A model generated the notes under the pieces. It was not told the DNA's origin, ran no database searches, and saw only the letters and a program-made list of their open reading frames with translations. Shown here one piece after another: positions 10,677 to 25,166 of a DNA stretch of 64,000 bases. The translations under genes were made by a program, and so were the position numbers. Every line of letters begins with the position of its first letter. Position 1 is the stretch's first letter. This stretch comes from Sporopachydermia quercuum (Eukaryota > Ascomycota > Sporopachydermiomycetes > Sporopachydermiales > Sporopachydermiaceae). The stretch lies in the NCBI GenBank assembly GCA_001599295.1, contig BCGN01000005.1, forward strand, positions 992,001 to 1,056,000, given 5' to 3'.

Positions 10677-11588
10677 TATATAATTCCTAATTCCTAATTT
10701 CGCGTTTAAGATAATAATATAAATTCTCTGTATGATAGCTTGGTACAAATCTTACAGTGACAATAATTATTTGTGTGAATTCTTATCAACAATCTTGGAA
10801 AAGTTGTTTTTTCTTCGCATTTTAGTGATTATAATGTATAGATGAAGAATTACCCGGGTAGTTACTGCAATCTCATGCATACTTTCGCGCAGAAGACATC
10901 ACATGCACTATAGTTGCATAGTTGCATTCATGTATTCAGGTCTTGATTTTCAATAGAATAAAAATATCATGAATAATTGCCAGAGAAAGCTTTAAGAAGA
11001 TTCTATTTTCTTGTTTAATGCGCTCTGATATTCCTTTTATAGTCTGTTTTTGCTTCTGGGGTTTTCTTTTTTCAATCATTGCATTTTCCTGAGCTCGACA
11101 ATTAAGGCGAGAATGATCCAAATCCCACAACAAGCCATGTATAGTTTTATGCATTGGTACCATTCTTATTTAAAAAGTCCAGTTATTCCAATTATTATTG
11201 AATATTCTTGAAACTATCTAAGTAGAACCATCGAGATTGAGATACCTTTTTTACTTTATTATCTATAAAGTGGCTCCCAATAGCTTTACTAGCATCAATT
11301 ATCTATCAATTGGACAACTTAGTTCATCCCATCGTAATCAACACTCCCTAAATGCACATGGCTGCAGTAACCTGCAGTCACCTGCAGGTCCCTAATACAA
11401 ATAAGTTGTTTAGTATTATGCTTCCCACATTTTTGTTTGTTGACTTACCCATTCATTTTGTTTCAAATCGGCTAAAAGAGATAAGTATATATGTATCAAC
11501 TCTTTGAAGATTCCATTTTGAGTTATCAAATAAAAGCAGAGATTCTCTGGAAAAGCGACAAAATAGGCAATGAAATCCACCAGCAAAA
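10677..11588. promoter_or_regulatory. Divergent promoter region, YAF9 / YNL108C-like
   Basis: About 0.9 kb. It holds three CTGCAG sites at exact 10-bp spacing (11362-11387). A 75-codon minus-strand frame (10936-11163) looks spurious. Confidence 0.4.
11362..11387. repeat. Three CTGCAG sites with 10-bp period
   Basis: CTGCAG occurs at 11362, 11372 and 11382, one helical turn apart, about 200 bases upstream of the YNL108C-like start. The spacing suggests either a short tandem duplication or a cluster of one factor's sites on one DNA face. Confidence 0.6.
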
Positions 11589-13197
11589 ATGGTGATAAAG
11601 AGGATTTACTTTGCTAGGGTAAGCACAATCCCAATTCACTAAAAGAGGTGATGATGAGCTAAAGATAAGAGATAATACTAACCAATATGAATTGACTTAT
11701 AGCATGGTTACCGATCCAATTGGCTGCCAGAACCTCATCCAGAGTCTCCTACAGGAATTGATGGTGATCCACCTTTAGCACCCCATGGTTTAGAACAAGC
11801 AGAAGAACTAGCAAGCTTCCTAAAAAATAGTCTAGANCCTAAGCCAGAAAGAATTTACTCTTCACCTTTTTATCGCTGTTTGCAAACAGCAGAACCAACT
11901 GCAAAAGCTCTTGGGTTACCTATATATATTGAAAGAGGAATTGGGTAAGATTATCTCTTTGGATCCTCTAATTGATTTATGGTGATTTTGTTATTAATTT
12001 TACTGTTTTGAATCTAGTGAATGGTATAGACCAGAGAGAGTGTCGATTCCAGCGCGTGAGTATTAATTGGAACCCCACGAATCGTGGATGGGATAAATTG
12101 CTGTTTGATATGGATATTGGAGAACATCGAAAATAGAGAGCATTAACAAGTTTTAAAGCGGCTTCTGAAACAAGGTTAAAAGAGCTGTTTCCTTTGATAG
12201 ATTTGGCATATGAATCAGTGGAAATACCGTCCTTGCAAGGCGAAGATGAAGATGCAGTATTGGCAAGGTCTAAAAGAGCAATGACAAAACTACTACAGAA
12301 ACATAAAACTGACCCAGAATTATCCCATATAGAGACAGTTTTGATTTTCTGTCATGCTGGTTCATTATTATCATGTGGACTAGCTTTATTGAGAGCTCAT
12401 ACTATGCAAGATAGACCTAAGGGAGTAGGTGTGATTAGTCTTTATGGACCCGAAGGCCAAATAAGAACTGGTACTTGCGCGTTAGCTGCTTTTGATTTAG
12501 TCGAAGAACTAGATGATGGACTGGGAACGTGGAAGATGACTATGAACGGAAACGTTGATTACTTATCTGGTGGAGAAGAAATGCATTGGGAGATTGAAAG
12601 CGCGGTCGAAGCAGGTTCTGAAGAAGATATAAAAGCAAGAACAAGGAAAAAAGAAGAAGAAGAAAGAAAACAACAATCAGATGGTCATCGTGGGGAAACC
12701 AGTGATAATGATAGCGAAGAAGACGAGTACCAAGTATGTAAAATGATTTGAACATTTATACTCTTATATCAGACAGATCTAACAGATGTTAGGATGTTTA
12801 TGTGACTGTTGATATCCCATTACCAGAGGAGTTTAGCCGTAAAGTCAATCTTGGTCATTTAGAAGGTAATAGCAAAGACTCCAAAAGCAAATGGAAAAAT
12901 TTCACCCCAAGTAGTACCATGGAGATGACAGGGTTTGATAACGGAACACCTTATTTTCGTATTGATGAAGGTGTGTTCAAAGGAGAGTGGAGAAATTTGA
13001 TAGGAACAGAATTGATATTCAATGAAGAAGGTGAAGTAGTAGGAATGTCTCGTGAACGAATAGGGTTAGTTGGTAGTGAAGAAAAGGATTCGGAAGAGGA
13101 TAATCAAATACAAGGGAGTGGGTTGATAGGGAAGGCCAAGGTGGTAGCTGAACAGAAAAAGATAAGAGATCAAACAAATATTCAAACAGCTAATTAG
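11589..13197 (+). CDS. TFC7: Histidine-phosphatase-fold protein, TFIIIC tau55/YNL108C-like, five exons
   Basis: Exons 11589-11618, 11703-11944, 12018-12055, 12141-12733 and 12793-13197 give 435 residues. The N-terminus [21 protein letters not shown] holds the RHG phosphate-binding motif (10-12). [38 protein letters not shown] and the second-half FCHAGS follow. The C-terminal domain has [22 protein letters not shown]. These match S. cerevisiae YNL108C and its paralog Tfc7, the tau55 subunit of RNA polymerase III factor TFIIIC. A single ancestral copy probably serves the tau55 role here, so the symbol is tentative. Introns 1 and 4 have good signals. Intron 3 (GTGAGT donor) keeps frame and the conserved IPAP only with a GAG acceptor at 12140, which is unusual. 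One ambiguous base lies near 11837. Confidence 0.9.
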
Positions 13198-14022
13198 TTA
13201 GTTGATTGCAACTAATTAGCTAATGTGCACATAACAAAATGACACTGATTTCTAGATATATTTCTATATCGACTTATCAAATTAGCTGATGTATTCGATT
13301 ATGTAATCATTCAGAATCAATACTTCTGGTGTCAATGATCTGCAACGATAAGCATTTGAAAACATGGATTAGTTATTTATTCAAATTTAATACCGTAGTA
13401 AGTGGTAAGTAGTAAGAGTTTTCATTATTTGTTTTTGGTTGATGCAGGATGGTTATTGTAGCTCAAATTCAAAGAATGGGGTGTGGATGAGGAGTTCTCT
13501 AACAGTGAGCCTATATAGCTTAGTAAGCATGTGATTTCCGTTATTTCGATGTTCCATAGGGCATTTTTTCCGTAGTGGGAAAAAATGACGCAGCACATTG
13601 ACATCCTTCCTTTATCGAAAGCTCTTAAAATGCACAGGTTACAAATAAGAGCTTGACTTCTAGATATTAATTGTATTCAATGTTTTCTGCGCTATCTTAA
13701 ATTACATAANCTGTACTGAAAATTTGAACTTACTGATGTTAGTTTGATTCTTCAGACCAGAACTATATCGGAAATAATCTGTATTATTATCTCCGAAACG
13801 TTTATGCCTTCCAACTGCGTTTATTCACATAGCGCCATCAGCTTTTTAATGACTTAACCACTTTTGTAGGCAATTGTCCCTCCCTATTGTAAGATACAAT
13901 TGCTCATGNTTGCTACTTAGTTCTTGTTTGTTAACGCTGAAACAGTTTTAGCGGGTTCTTTTAGACTATAAATAAAAGACTAGTTGAGCTGTCGTATCCT
14001 AATCTCAATTCAACTTAGCATT
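13198..14022. promoter_or_regulatory. Intergenic region upstream of CCS1
   Basis: About 0.8 kb without a recognisable gene. It contains two isolated ambiguous bases (near 13710 and 13909) and the CCS1 promoter. A possible TATA-like TATAAATA lies at about 13967, some 55 bases before the CCS1 start codon. Confidence 0.35.
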
Positions 14023-14828
14023 ATGAGTGTTGGAGTATCTAGTTTCAAGGTATGATAGAGGATTGTTTGATTTTTTTTATTNCAAATCAATCAGTCGGAA
14101 GATAGAGACGTTGGAAAAATTTACTAACCATGGAAATTATACAGGCTGTTTACGCGGTACCCTTAGAATGTGGTGGGTGCGTTGACAGTGTTGCACAAGC
14201 ACTTAAAGAAGTACATGGTGTGCAGAAGTTTGACATCAACTTGAAAGATCAAGTTGTGATGGTTGAAGGTACTGCACCACCTACCAGTATAACAAAACAA
14301 TTACAAGATATTGGCAAAGACGCTATTCTCAGGGGCAGTGGAACTCAAAATTCTGCTGCAGTTTGTATTTTAGAATCGTTCAAAGATGAAGATCTTGAGG
14401 CCCCTATCAAAGGATTAGCTAGAATCGTCTCTGTAGGAAACGGGCAAAGTGTTATAGATTTGTCTTTGAATGGTGTGCCAAAAGGAAAATATTATCCTTC
14501 CATTCATACCGCTGGTGATTTGTCTAGAGGAGCTCTAAGCACAGGACCTACTAGAGTTAGGCTTCCTGAGATTGTTGTAGAAGATAAAAGTGATACTAGA
14601 GAAGGTTTATTCAAAGGACAATGCTTTTTCGAGGAGAAACTAAACATTTCCGATATCATCGGGAGAAGTATTGTTATTAGTGATGCTAATGGTATCAGTG
14701 ACGAAAGTTTAGTTGGTGTGATTGCCCGATCTGCCGGAGTTTGGCAGAATGATAAGCAGGTATGCAGTTGTAGTGGTAAGACTGTCTGGGAAGAAAGACG
14801 GGATGCTGTTGCTAAAGGTATCAATTAG
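14023..14828 (+). CDS. CCS1: Copper chaperone for superoxide dismutase, spliced
   Basis: Exons 14023-14049 and 14145-14828 give 236 residues. Exon 1 encodes MSVGVSSFK. The intron starts GTATGA and has TACTAAC then ACAG. Domain I is Atx1-like with a copper-binding CxxC (Cys18, Cys21 in ECGGC). Domain II (about 80-200) is SOD-like. Domain III ends with the CxC pair (Cys216, Cys218) in VCSCSGKTVWEERRDA, used for copper transfer and disulphide formation in Sod1. An in-frame ATG (14130) lies directly after the branch point inside the intron, so unspliced RNA could still give a protein differing only in its first residues. Confidence 0.96.
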
Positions 14829-18912
<4,084 letters not shown>

Positions 18913-20690
18913 GTGCGATGCAGATTATGAATAATGTTTATTTCTTTTATAAATGTATTCTCCACGTCTGTTTGAGCAATGTTATTTATTATATAATATA
19001 TGAAAGAAGTATTAAATTGTAATCAAATAGGATCCGGCTTAGTTTTATAATATTCCAAACAAAGTAATACCCATCTTAATATGTATTATAAATATATATT
19101 GGAAAAATGTAGTCTAACAAGGAACATATATTTTATACTTGGCCTTGTTTCAACTCTGTATGTGTTAATCAACAGCATATACGTTAGCAAATCAATCCGT
19201 TCCTTCTACGATTACCTGTTATTAGAATAGTATATTACATTTACTCACGTATCCATCTAGTTACTCTGAGGTTTCAATACAAAATTGTTGGAGCTGATGC
19301 TTTTTAATACAGAGGAAAAATTGTACTAGACGATGAGCGAAAGAGGTTTCTTAGATGCACCATCTATTGCGTAGGTTCCCTTTACACTTTCTTTATTCTC
19401 ATCTATAATAAACAAGGATAAAACTGGTTTTAGTACAATTCCGTACAAAGAAGTGAGGTTCTTCTTTCCGATCTTCTATGTTTGTATCCAAAAGGGGTAA
19501 ATTGAGATAACTGTATAAAGGAAGTGTTGGTTTCATCATGTGCTGAATGAAAAAAAGATGCTTCATGAGTCGATAGCTCTGGCAATTGAGTTTTGATTAG
19601 GGTCAGGGACTCTAGAAAGGATCAAAAACAATAAGGCTACTAAATGTATACAAATTGAAGATATGCAGAAGCAATTACCCTATGTAACAAACAATCAAAA
19701 AAGAGTTGCGTATTTAATGCCTATATACAATCTTCTATCTTACATGTATCCAACGCATGAAAATACATCTTTTCCACCACATGGGTACTCGCCTATGGGC
19801 TAACCAAGCCAACGCTTGATCTCCAGCGATCAGATTTCCGAAATGTACTGAAAGGTGTTTAATTATCAATGGTAGTTTTAAGCTTCTTACATTTTCAAGA
19901 GCAGTGTACTTGCAATTGAAAGAGGTTCAGGGCTCTAGTTATTTTCTAGTCATTGAAAGAACAGGAATGGTTGTATCTATCAACCAAATGTACAGGCAGA
20001 CAAGTAATTTCTGCGATTGAATAGAACTATGTCCATGTTTTGAGAGAAGAGGCAACAATCGCTTGTTCATAGTCAACATATCCAACTATTCATATATATA
20101 GTTTTTAATTTATATACTTTCGTCAGTATTCAAGCATAACAATGCAAATAGCTTCAACTGCAATTCTTTAATAAGTATCTCCCAACTGCATAATAATGCT
20201 TTTATACGTATCTATCGCATATTAATGCATTATGTGCATAAATTTACATGCTCATTATAACCTATTTCTGTGTTGAGTTTCATCACTAAAAAACACTTTT
20301 CTAGTTGCAGTTGAAAACCTCAACTCTCCTCAGCAAAAGTTTGCCTCAAAAATGCGAACTCTTAGAATGCAATGAGGGCCTAATCAAATTAAGGCTTTTT
20401 ATTCCTCCTTGGCTGAATATCTCGTTTATTTTTCAACTGAAAACTGAAGAAATTTTCGCTTGGTGACAGTATTTCTTTAATAATCCATTGTTTAATAGAT
20501 TGATTGATAATATCGAAAAGCTTTGTTAGTTAATTATAGTCTACTTACAACTATCTGACGTTAGTGTTGTAAAAGGTATTATTATTGGTTGATTAAACTA
20601 CACAGTAACAGTAATTATCACTGATAGTACTGGTTGGACCGAGAGTTAAAAAGGTATCTTCTTCTACTATATTCGTTTGGTAGAATCAAA
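18913..20690. other. 1.8-kb intergenic region between GAPDH and NAP1
   Basis: No gene recognised. Two copies of a TGCATAAT..ATGCA-type motif lie at 20187-20200 and 20226-20240, about 450-500 bases before the NAP1 start. The rest is AT-rich sequence without coding signal. Confidence 0.4.
20187..20240. promoter_or_regulatory. Two TGCATAAT-type palindromic motifs upstream of NAP1
   Basis: TGCATAATAATGCT at 20187 and TGCATTATGTGCATAA at 20226 share the inverted TGCAT/ATGCA half-sites seen in several other upstream regions of this window. A bound factor is inferred only from recurrence. Confidence 0.35.
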
Positions 20691-22010
20691 ATGTCTGAAC
20701 CTATTCGTAATAAACGATTGGGTGAATTAGCTGAGGCACCTACTCCTCAGAATACACCTGCTGCTGCCTCTTCTTCGTACTTGAGGCAAGCCCATCCAAC
20801 GGTTGCCACAATCCAAGAGGAAGGATCATCAGCTTCGGCCACTTTAGCTGCTGCTGCTAATAATCCACAATTGCTTTCTTTAATCGAAGGAAAATTAGGA
20901 ACTCTTATTGGCAAGGATTCTGGATATATTTCATCATTACCTAAGCCGATCCAAAAGAGAATCAAGGGCCTAAAGGGTCTTATGTCTAAGCAACTAGAAC
21001 TTGAGATTGCATTTCAAAAAGAAGTTTCTGAATTAGAGCGAAAATATGCAAAGAAGTTTGAACCTTTATACGAGCATCGTTCCAATATCATCAATGGAGA
21101 TGAAGAACCAACAGAAGAAGAAGTTACCGCCGGAAAGGAACTAGATGCTGAAGAACATGAAGATGAAGATGACGAAGCAAGTGCTAGTGCTAGTTCTAAG
21201 TCTGAAGAAGATAATGGCTCTGATAATGAGGATAGTGAAGATGGTGAAAAGAAAGCCAGTGTTAATGATATAAAGGGTATCCCCAATTTCTGGGAAACTG
21301 CAATTATGAATATGCCAACTTTGAGTAACATTGTTACTGACAGAGATATTGAAGTTCTGAAATATCTTGCTGACATTAAGCTAGATTATCCAGAAAATGC
21401 CGAAGGATTTTCTCTTATATTTGTTTTCAATGAAAATCCATTCTTCACTAACAAGACTTTGGCTAAATCATACTATTATCAAGATGAATTGGAATACTCA
21501 GGAGATTATATGTACGATCATGCTGAAGGAGAAGAAATCAACTGGATTTCTAATGAAACTAATGTTACAGTAACCATAGAGAAACGGAAACAAAGAAATA
21601 AGCACACAAAGGCCACTAGAACCGTGGAAAAGATCACTCCTGCGGAATCATTCTTCAACTTTTTTAATCCACCAAAGATTCCTGGAAAGGAGGAAAAAGA
21701 TGATGAGGATGAAGATAATGAAGAAGAAGACGGAGAATTTGATGTTTATTTGGAAGAAAAACTGGAAATGGATTATCAAATTGGAGAGGAAATCAAAGAC
21801 AAGTTAATCCCCAGAGCAATTGACTGGTTCACAGGTGATGCTCTTGAATATGAAGAGCGATTTGATGGTGAAGAGTTTGGCGACGAGGGTGATGATTACG
21901 ATGATGATAGTGAAGGGGATACTGATGATGNCGATGATGATGAGGAAGACAATGATGATGGAGAAGCCACTGCCAAGAAGACCGATCCTGCTGAATGTAA
22001 ACAATCTTGA
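20691..22010 (+). CDS. NAP1: Nucleosome assembly protein 1
   Basis: This histone chaperone for H2A-H2B also acts in nuclear import and with mitotic cyclin. The 439-residue protein, counted from the ATG at 20691, has the NAP fold: a dimerisation helix (about 90-125), GIPNFWETAIMNMP, and LKYLADIKLDYPENAEGFSLIFVF. NPFFTNKTLAKSYYY and AESFFNFFNPPKIP follow. The C-terminal tail is strongly acidic (Asp/Glu repeats from about 385), as in the family. The frame is open upstream to 20634 but only from a TTG, so the ATG start is preferred. One ambiguous base is in the acidic tail near 21931. Confidence 0.97.
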   Translation: MSEPIRNKRLGELAEAPTPQNTPAAASSSYLRQAHPTVATIQEEGSSASATLAAAANNPQLLSLIEGKLGTLIGKDSGYISSLPKPIQKRIKGLKGLMSKQLELEIAFQKEVSELERKYAKKFEPLYEHRSNIINGDEEPTEEEVTAGKELDAEEHEDEDDEASASASSKSEEDNGSDNEDSEDGEKKASVNDIKGIPNFWETAIMNMPTLSNIVTDRDIEVLKYLADIKLDYPENAEGFSLIFVFNENPFFTNKTLAKSYYYQDELEYSGDYMYDHAEGEEINWISNETNVTVTIEKRKQRNKHTKATRTVEKITPAESFFNFFNPPKIPGKEEKDDEDEDNEEEDGEFDVYLEEKLEMDYQIGEEIKDKLIPRAIDWFTGDALEYEERFDGEEFGDEGDDYDDDSEGDTDDXDDDEEDNDDGEATAKKTDPAECKQS

Positions 22011-22376
22011 ATAGCAGTTTTAATGAGAAGTAGGTCCATAATGATAACAGCTTTTTATAACCTATTGTCATGCCTGGTCACTTGTTGATTTATTGATCGT
22101 TTTAAAACCAACATTTCGTTGGTTATATCTAATATACTTATTCCTTTACAGTTTTATTCACTGGATGTTTCTGTACGTATGATTCGAAATAGTGATTGCA
22201 TAGAAAGTGCTGTGTCATTAAGACTCATATATGATTACCATGAATGGGATATGAATTATATGAATTATATGCATAATTTAGACGCATCTCTTCTGCTCTA
22301 TCTACACTAATAGTCAATCAATACACTAATATATGAACTTGAACCTGGAAAGAATCTGAAAGTAGCTGCTGTCTTT
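22011..22376. terminator. Convergent 3' region of NAP1 and NOP53
   Basis: Contains both gene ends. A short ATATGAATT-type tandem (about 22251-22275) gives a spurious Met-Asn-Tyr repeat in one frame. No gene is called. Confidence 0.35.
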
Positions 22377-23699
22377 TTATTTGAAATCTTTGTAAGTCCA
22401 TTTTTCCACAACCTTTGGTGTGTATCTTCTTCTTTTAGCCACTTTGACTCTAGCCTCGATTAGACCTCTATCTTGAAGACTCCTAAATCGATCTCTAGTT
22501 AGATTTCCTTCAGGTTTGAGACGTCTAAGAGAATCAGCGAGTTCATCTGACAGTTTGACTTCCAATTGCTCTTCCATCGGGTTATATTTAGAAAGCTTCA
22601 TCTTTTTCTTTTTCTTGTCCGTCTTCGACGTCTTAGTGGCAGCATTATTGGTATCTTCTTTTAATAATTCATGTAAGTTATGCAAATCAGTAAGTTGTTT
22701 CTTGACCGCTTTTAATTGTTGACTCAATTTCTCTAACTGAACAACTCGAGATTCCTTATTTCTTTCTTTCTGAGTTTTTCGTTTCACTTCAACTGGTCTA
22801 TTAACTGATAATTTCTCGGAAACGTCTTCTTTGAGATCTTCAGAGCTCTCCACTTCTTCATCCAAATCATCGGCCTTATTGATAGCCATATCATCACCGT
22901 CTGGTAATTGATCAATTAATGACTGGATCTGTTCCCTATATGCTTCCAATTCTTCCATTTTATCCACTCTAGATTTTTCCTTCAGGTATTCCGTTTGCAG
23001 CAACTTTTGCCATTCCTCAAAGGAAGGATTATATGACTTACCAGCATGAGGTAATTCCACCGCCCTGCTGTTGATTTTCTCCGAAATTTTCTCTGGCCCT
23101 CTTTTCATGGTTTCTGGAATGACAGTCTTTTTCTTGTTGCTGACACTATGAAACAGTATGGCTTTCTTTTCTTTGGCGCTGAGCTTTAGAGATTTATTTT
23201 TTCCTATATCTAGCAACGTTCTGGTGATTTCTGGTAAGAGGTTACTAGCATTTGTTCTCACTTTTTTTGAAATCACATCATCATTATCGTTATCACCCCA
23301 AGCATCGTACACTGGTGTAGCTATAATTCCATCCTTCTCATAAACAGCTTTCGCTGAGCCACCATCTTTGATACCAGCAACTCTTAGAAGCCTGTCTAGG
23401 TCTTTTCGCGACGCTGCTTTCTTCTTTTGCTTCAGATGATTCAATGCTGGAACGGCACTTCGTTTGGCAAGAATTTCTTGAGCTTTCAGAGGTTTAATTT
23501 TTCTTTTCACTTTAATCGAAAAGTCACCTTCAGTATCGATAGTGAATAAGTCAGATGATGAGATTGATTCCACATCTTGTTTGCCGATTGTTCTTTCTTC
23601 TTCGCGAGCTTCTTCTATACCGATTTCGATATCTTGGATATCAATATTCTTCCTCCATGCTCTTTTTCCCTTTCGGGATGGTTGTACTTTGTTTGACAT
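22377..23699 (-). CDS. NOP53: Ribosome biogenesis protein Nop53
   Basis: The 440-residue, Lys/Glu-rich nucleolar protein begins MSNKVQPSRKGKRAWRKNID, the family hallmark. LFTID at 51-55 in SSDLFTIDTEGDF fits the arch-interacting motif by which Nop53 brings the helicase Mtr4 and the exosome to pre-60S particles for 7S to 5.8S rRNA processing. A coiled, acidic and basic middle and a basic C-terminus (RDRFRSLQDRGLIEARVKVAKRRR) complete it. The frame stays open 15 codons upstream but starts with TTG there, so the ATG at 23699 is used. POC4-like is the next gene, near NOP53 also in S. cerevisiae. Confidence 0.93.
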   Translation of the reverse strand: MSNKVQPSRKGKRAWRKNIDIQDIEIGIEEAREEERTIGKQDVESISSSDLFTIDTEGDFSIKVKRKIKPLKAQEILAKRSAVPALNHLKQKKKAASRKDLDRLLRVAGIKDGGSAKAVYEKDGIIATPVYDAWGDNDNDDVISKKVRTNASNLLPEITRTLLDIGKNKSLKLSAKEKKAILFHSVSNKKKTVIPETMKRGPEKISEKINSRAVELPHAGKSYNPSFEEWQKLLQTEYLKEKSRVDKMEELEAYREQIQSLIDQLPDGDDMAINKADDLDEEVESSEDLKEDVSEKLSVNRPVEVKRKTQKERNKESRVVQLEKLSQQLKAVKKQLTDLHNLHELLKEDTNNAATKTSKTDKKKKKMKLSKYNPMEEQLEVKLSDELADSLRRLKPEGNLTRDRFRSLQDRGLIEARVKVAKRRRYTPKVVEKWTYKDFK

Positions 23700-24199
23700 T
23701 CTTGATGTGATTAATCTACCTTGAGAAGTTATGTGCTGATTCAATGAACAGAACCCCCAATAGAAAAGTACACAATGTCGAAATACAAAGAAATGAAGAG
23801 GGCAATATTACTCCTTTTTCTTCCATGCATACTATACTGCTTCTATTCTCACAATCTCATTCCTCACACTTATCAAAAGAATTTTTTTTGCTAACAAAAA
23901 TTAATTTTGTATGTGATAAGTATGGAATTACCCGGATATGGTAAATTACTGATTATGTAAACAAGCTAATATATAATAATGTAATCAGATAATGGCTCGT
24001 GAGAAAAGTGCTATGTGAATCAATCAATTATGACAAAGAATAGACACCATAATCAAAAGCGAAGAGGCATGAATGGGTGGAAGGAATTAAATGTAACAGA
24101 CAGGGCATTCATGATGGTCATATTACAGAAGTCTGGAAAGCGGTATTATACATTGACGCTATAATGGATCTTTTGTCTTCTTCTCGAGATCAACTTCAG
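23700..24199. promoter_or_regulatory. Promoter region of NOP53
   Basis: About 500 bases lie between the NOP53 start and the 3' end of the POC4-like gene, both on the minus strand. A short T-rich tract is near 23885. No gene is recognised. Confidence 0.35.
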
Positions 24200-24679
24200 T
24201 TATTCATGTGCACTATTCAACCGTTCAGCAACGAATGAAATAATTGCTGATGTTTCAGCGATACCATCTCCCTGCGCTCGAAATCCAGATAAACCTACGT
24301 AAACTGGGACACCAGAATTTTTGCAGATCATTGTAGATAATCTGATAGCTAAATCAATTGTTGATTCTTCCTGGAAAAGATTAGTTGTATAGATCTCCTT
24401 AGAGTGTGGCTGTAAGTGAATAAATTGTTAGTACTTAATATCACTTCTGGTAGTATGTATTATAAATATTATTAGCCACATCTTCATTATGATATTATCA
24501 CATACATTTTGAATAGCGTAAACATAACTTGATAAGTCTGATTGAATCCCGTTGGTGTTGATAATCACTTTAATTGGCCCTTTTGACTGCTTTCTCTTGG
24601 GAACAGTTAGGAGTATATGAAGCGGTTTCTCATTGGAGTCAGTGATTGTTGTCTTGATTGTTGTCAGGTATTTGGACAT
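24200..24679 (-). CDS. POC4: Proteasome assembly chaperone Poc4/PSMG4-like, spliced
   Basis: Exons 24679-24506 and 24409-24200 give 127 residues. The intron has GTATGT, TACTAAC and an ACAG acceptor, all strong. Exon 1 encodes MSKYLTTIKTTITDSNEKPLH and a beta-rich half ending YVYAIQN. Exon 2 gives PHSKEIYTTNLFQEES, an amphipathic helix with LAIRLSTMICKNSGVPVYVGLS, then ISFVAERLNSAHE. Size and the C-terminal pattern (RLs...K..G.PVYV, then a terminal helix) suit the Pac4/Poc4 family, which pairs with Poc3 to guide alpha-ring assembly of the 20S proteasome. Proximity to NOP53 matches the S. cerevisiae locus of POC4. The gene is certain; the name is an inference. Confidence 0.7.
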
Positions 24680-25166
24680 TGTTGATATTTGGTTCCCAAA
24701 ACTGAATTGAACCTACTGACTAGATCACAATAGTCCTCTAGTTATATTATCAATATTATATTTATAATTATTGGTAACGGCTAATTGATGAAATATAGTT
24801 AAAAGTTATACGGTTCATTCATTCCATTTGTTGAAAGAATAAAGTCGACAATGAAGTGAAGGATAATTTCGAAAGCTATTTTTTAATTTTCATATGCATA
24901 CTGTGCTTATCTCTATTAGCATTCTTAATGATCCTTTTAATGGACATGTCTGAAAATGCATGCAACTCATTTCTGAACAACTTTGTATTCATTTTACCTA
25001 TTATTTTTCAATGATTACGGTTATTGGAGTACCTACCTTTAGGATTAATTAACTTGCCTTTTACTTATTTGTTATTAACTAAATTCAACTCATTTGTGCA
25101 GTGAGAGGACCGGCGTTGACTTGTTTATTTACTCAAACTTGTGTAACACTAATTCTCAAACGTTCT
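24680..25166. promoter_or_regulatory. Divergent promoter region, POC4-like / DFR1
   Basis: About 490 bases. Near the DFR1 side, TATTAACTAAA followed by TTTGTGCAG (about 25070-25100) looks like the end of an intron, so DFR1 may have a 5'-UTR intron or an upstream exon. I find no convincing donor. Confidence 0.35.

Noticed and set aside
10936-11163. 75-codon minus-strand frame between YAF9 and the YNL108C-like gene
   Set aside because: It sits in a divergent promoter, lacks any recognised motif and has no splice signals.
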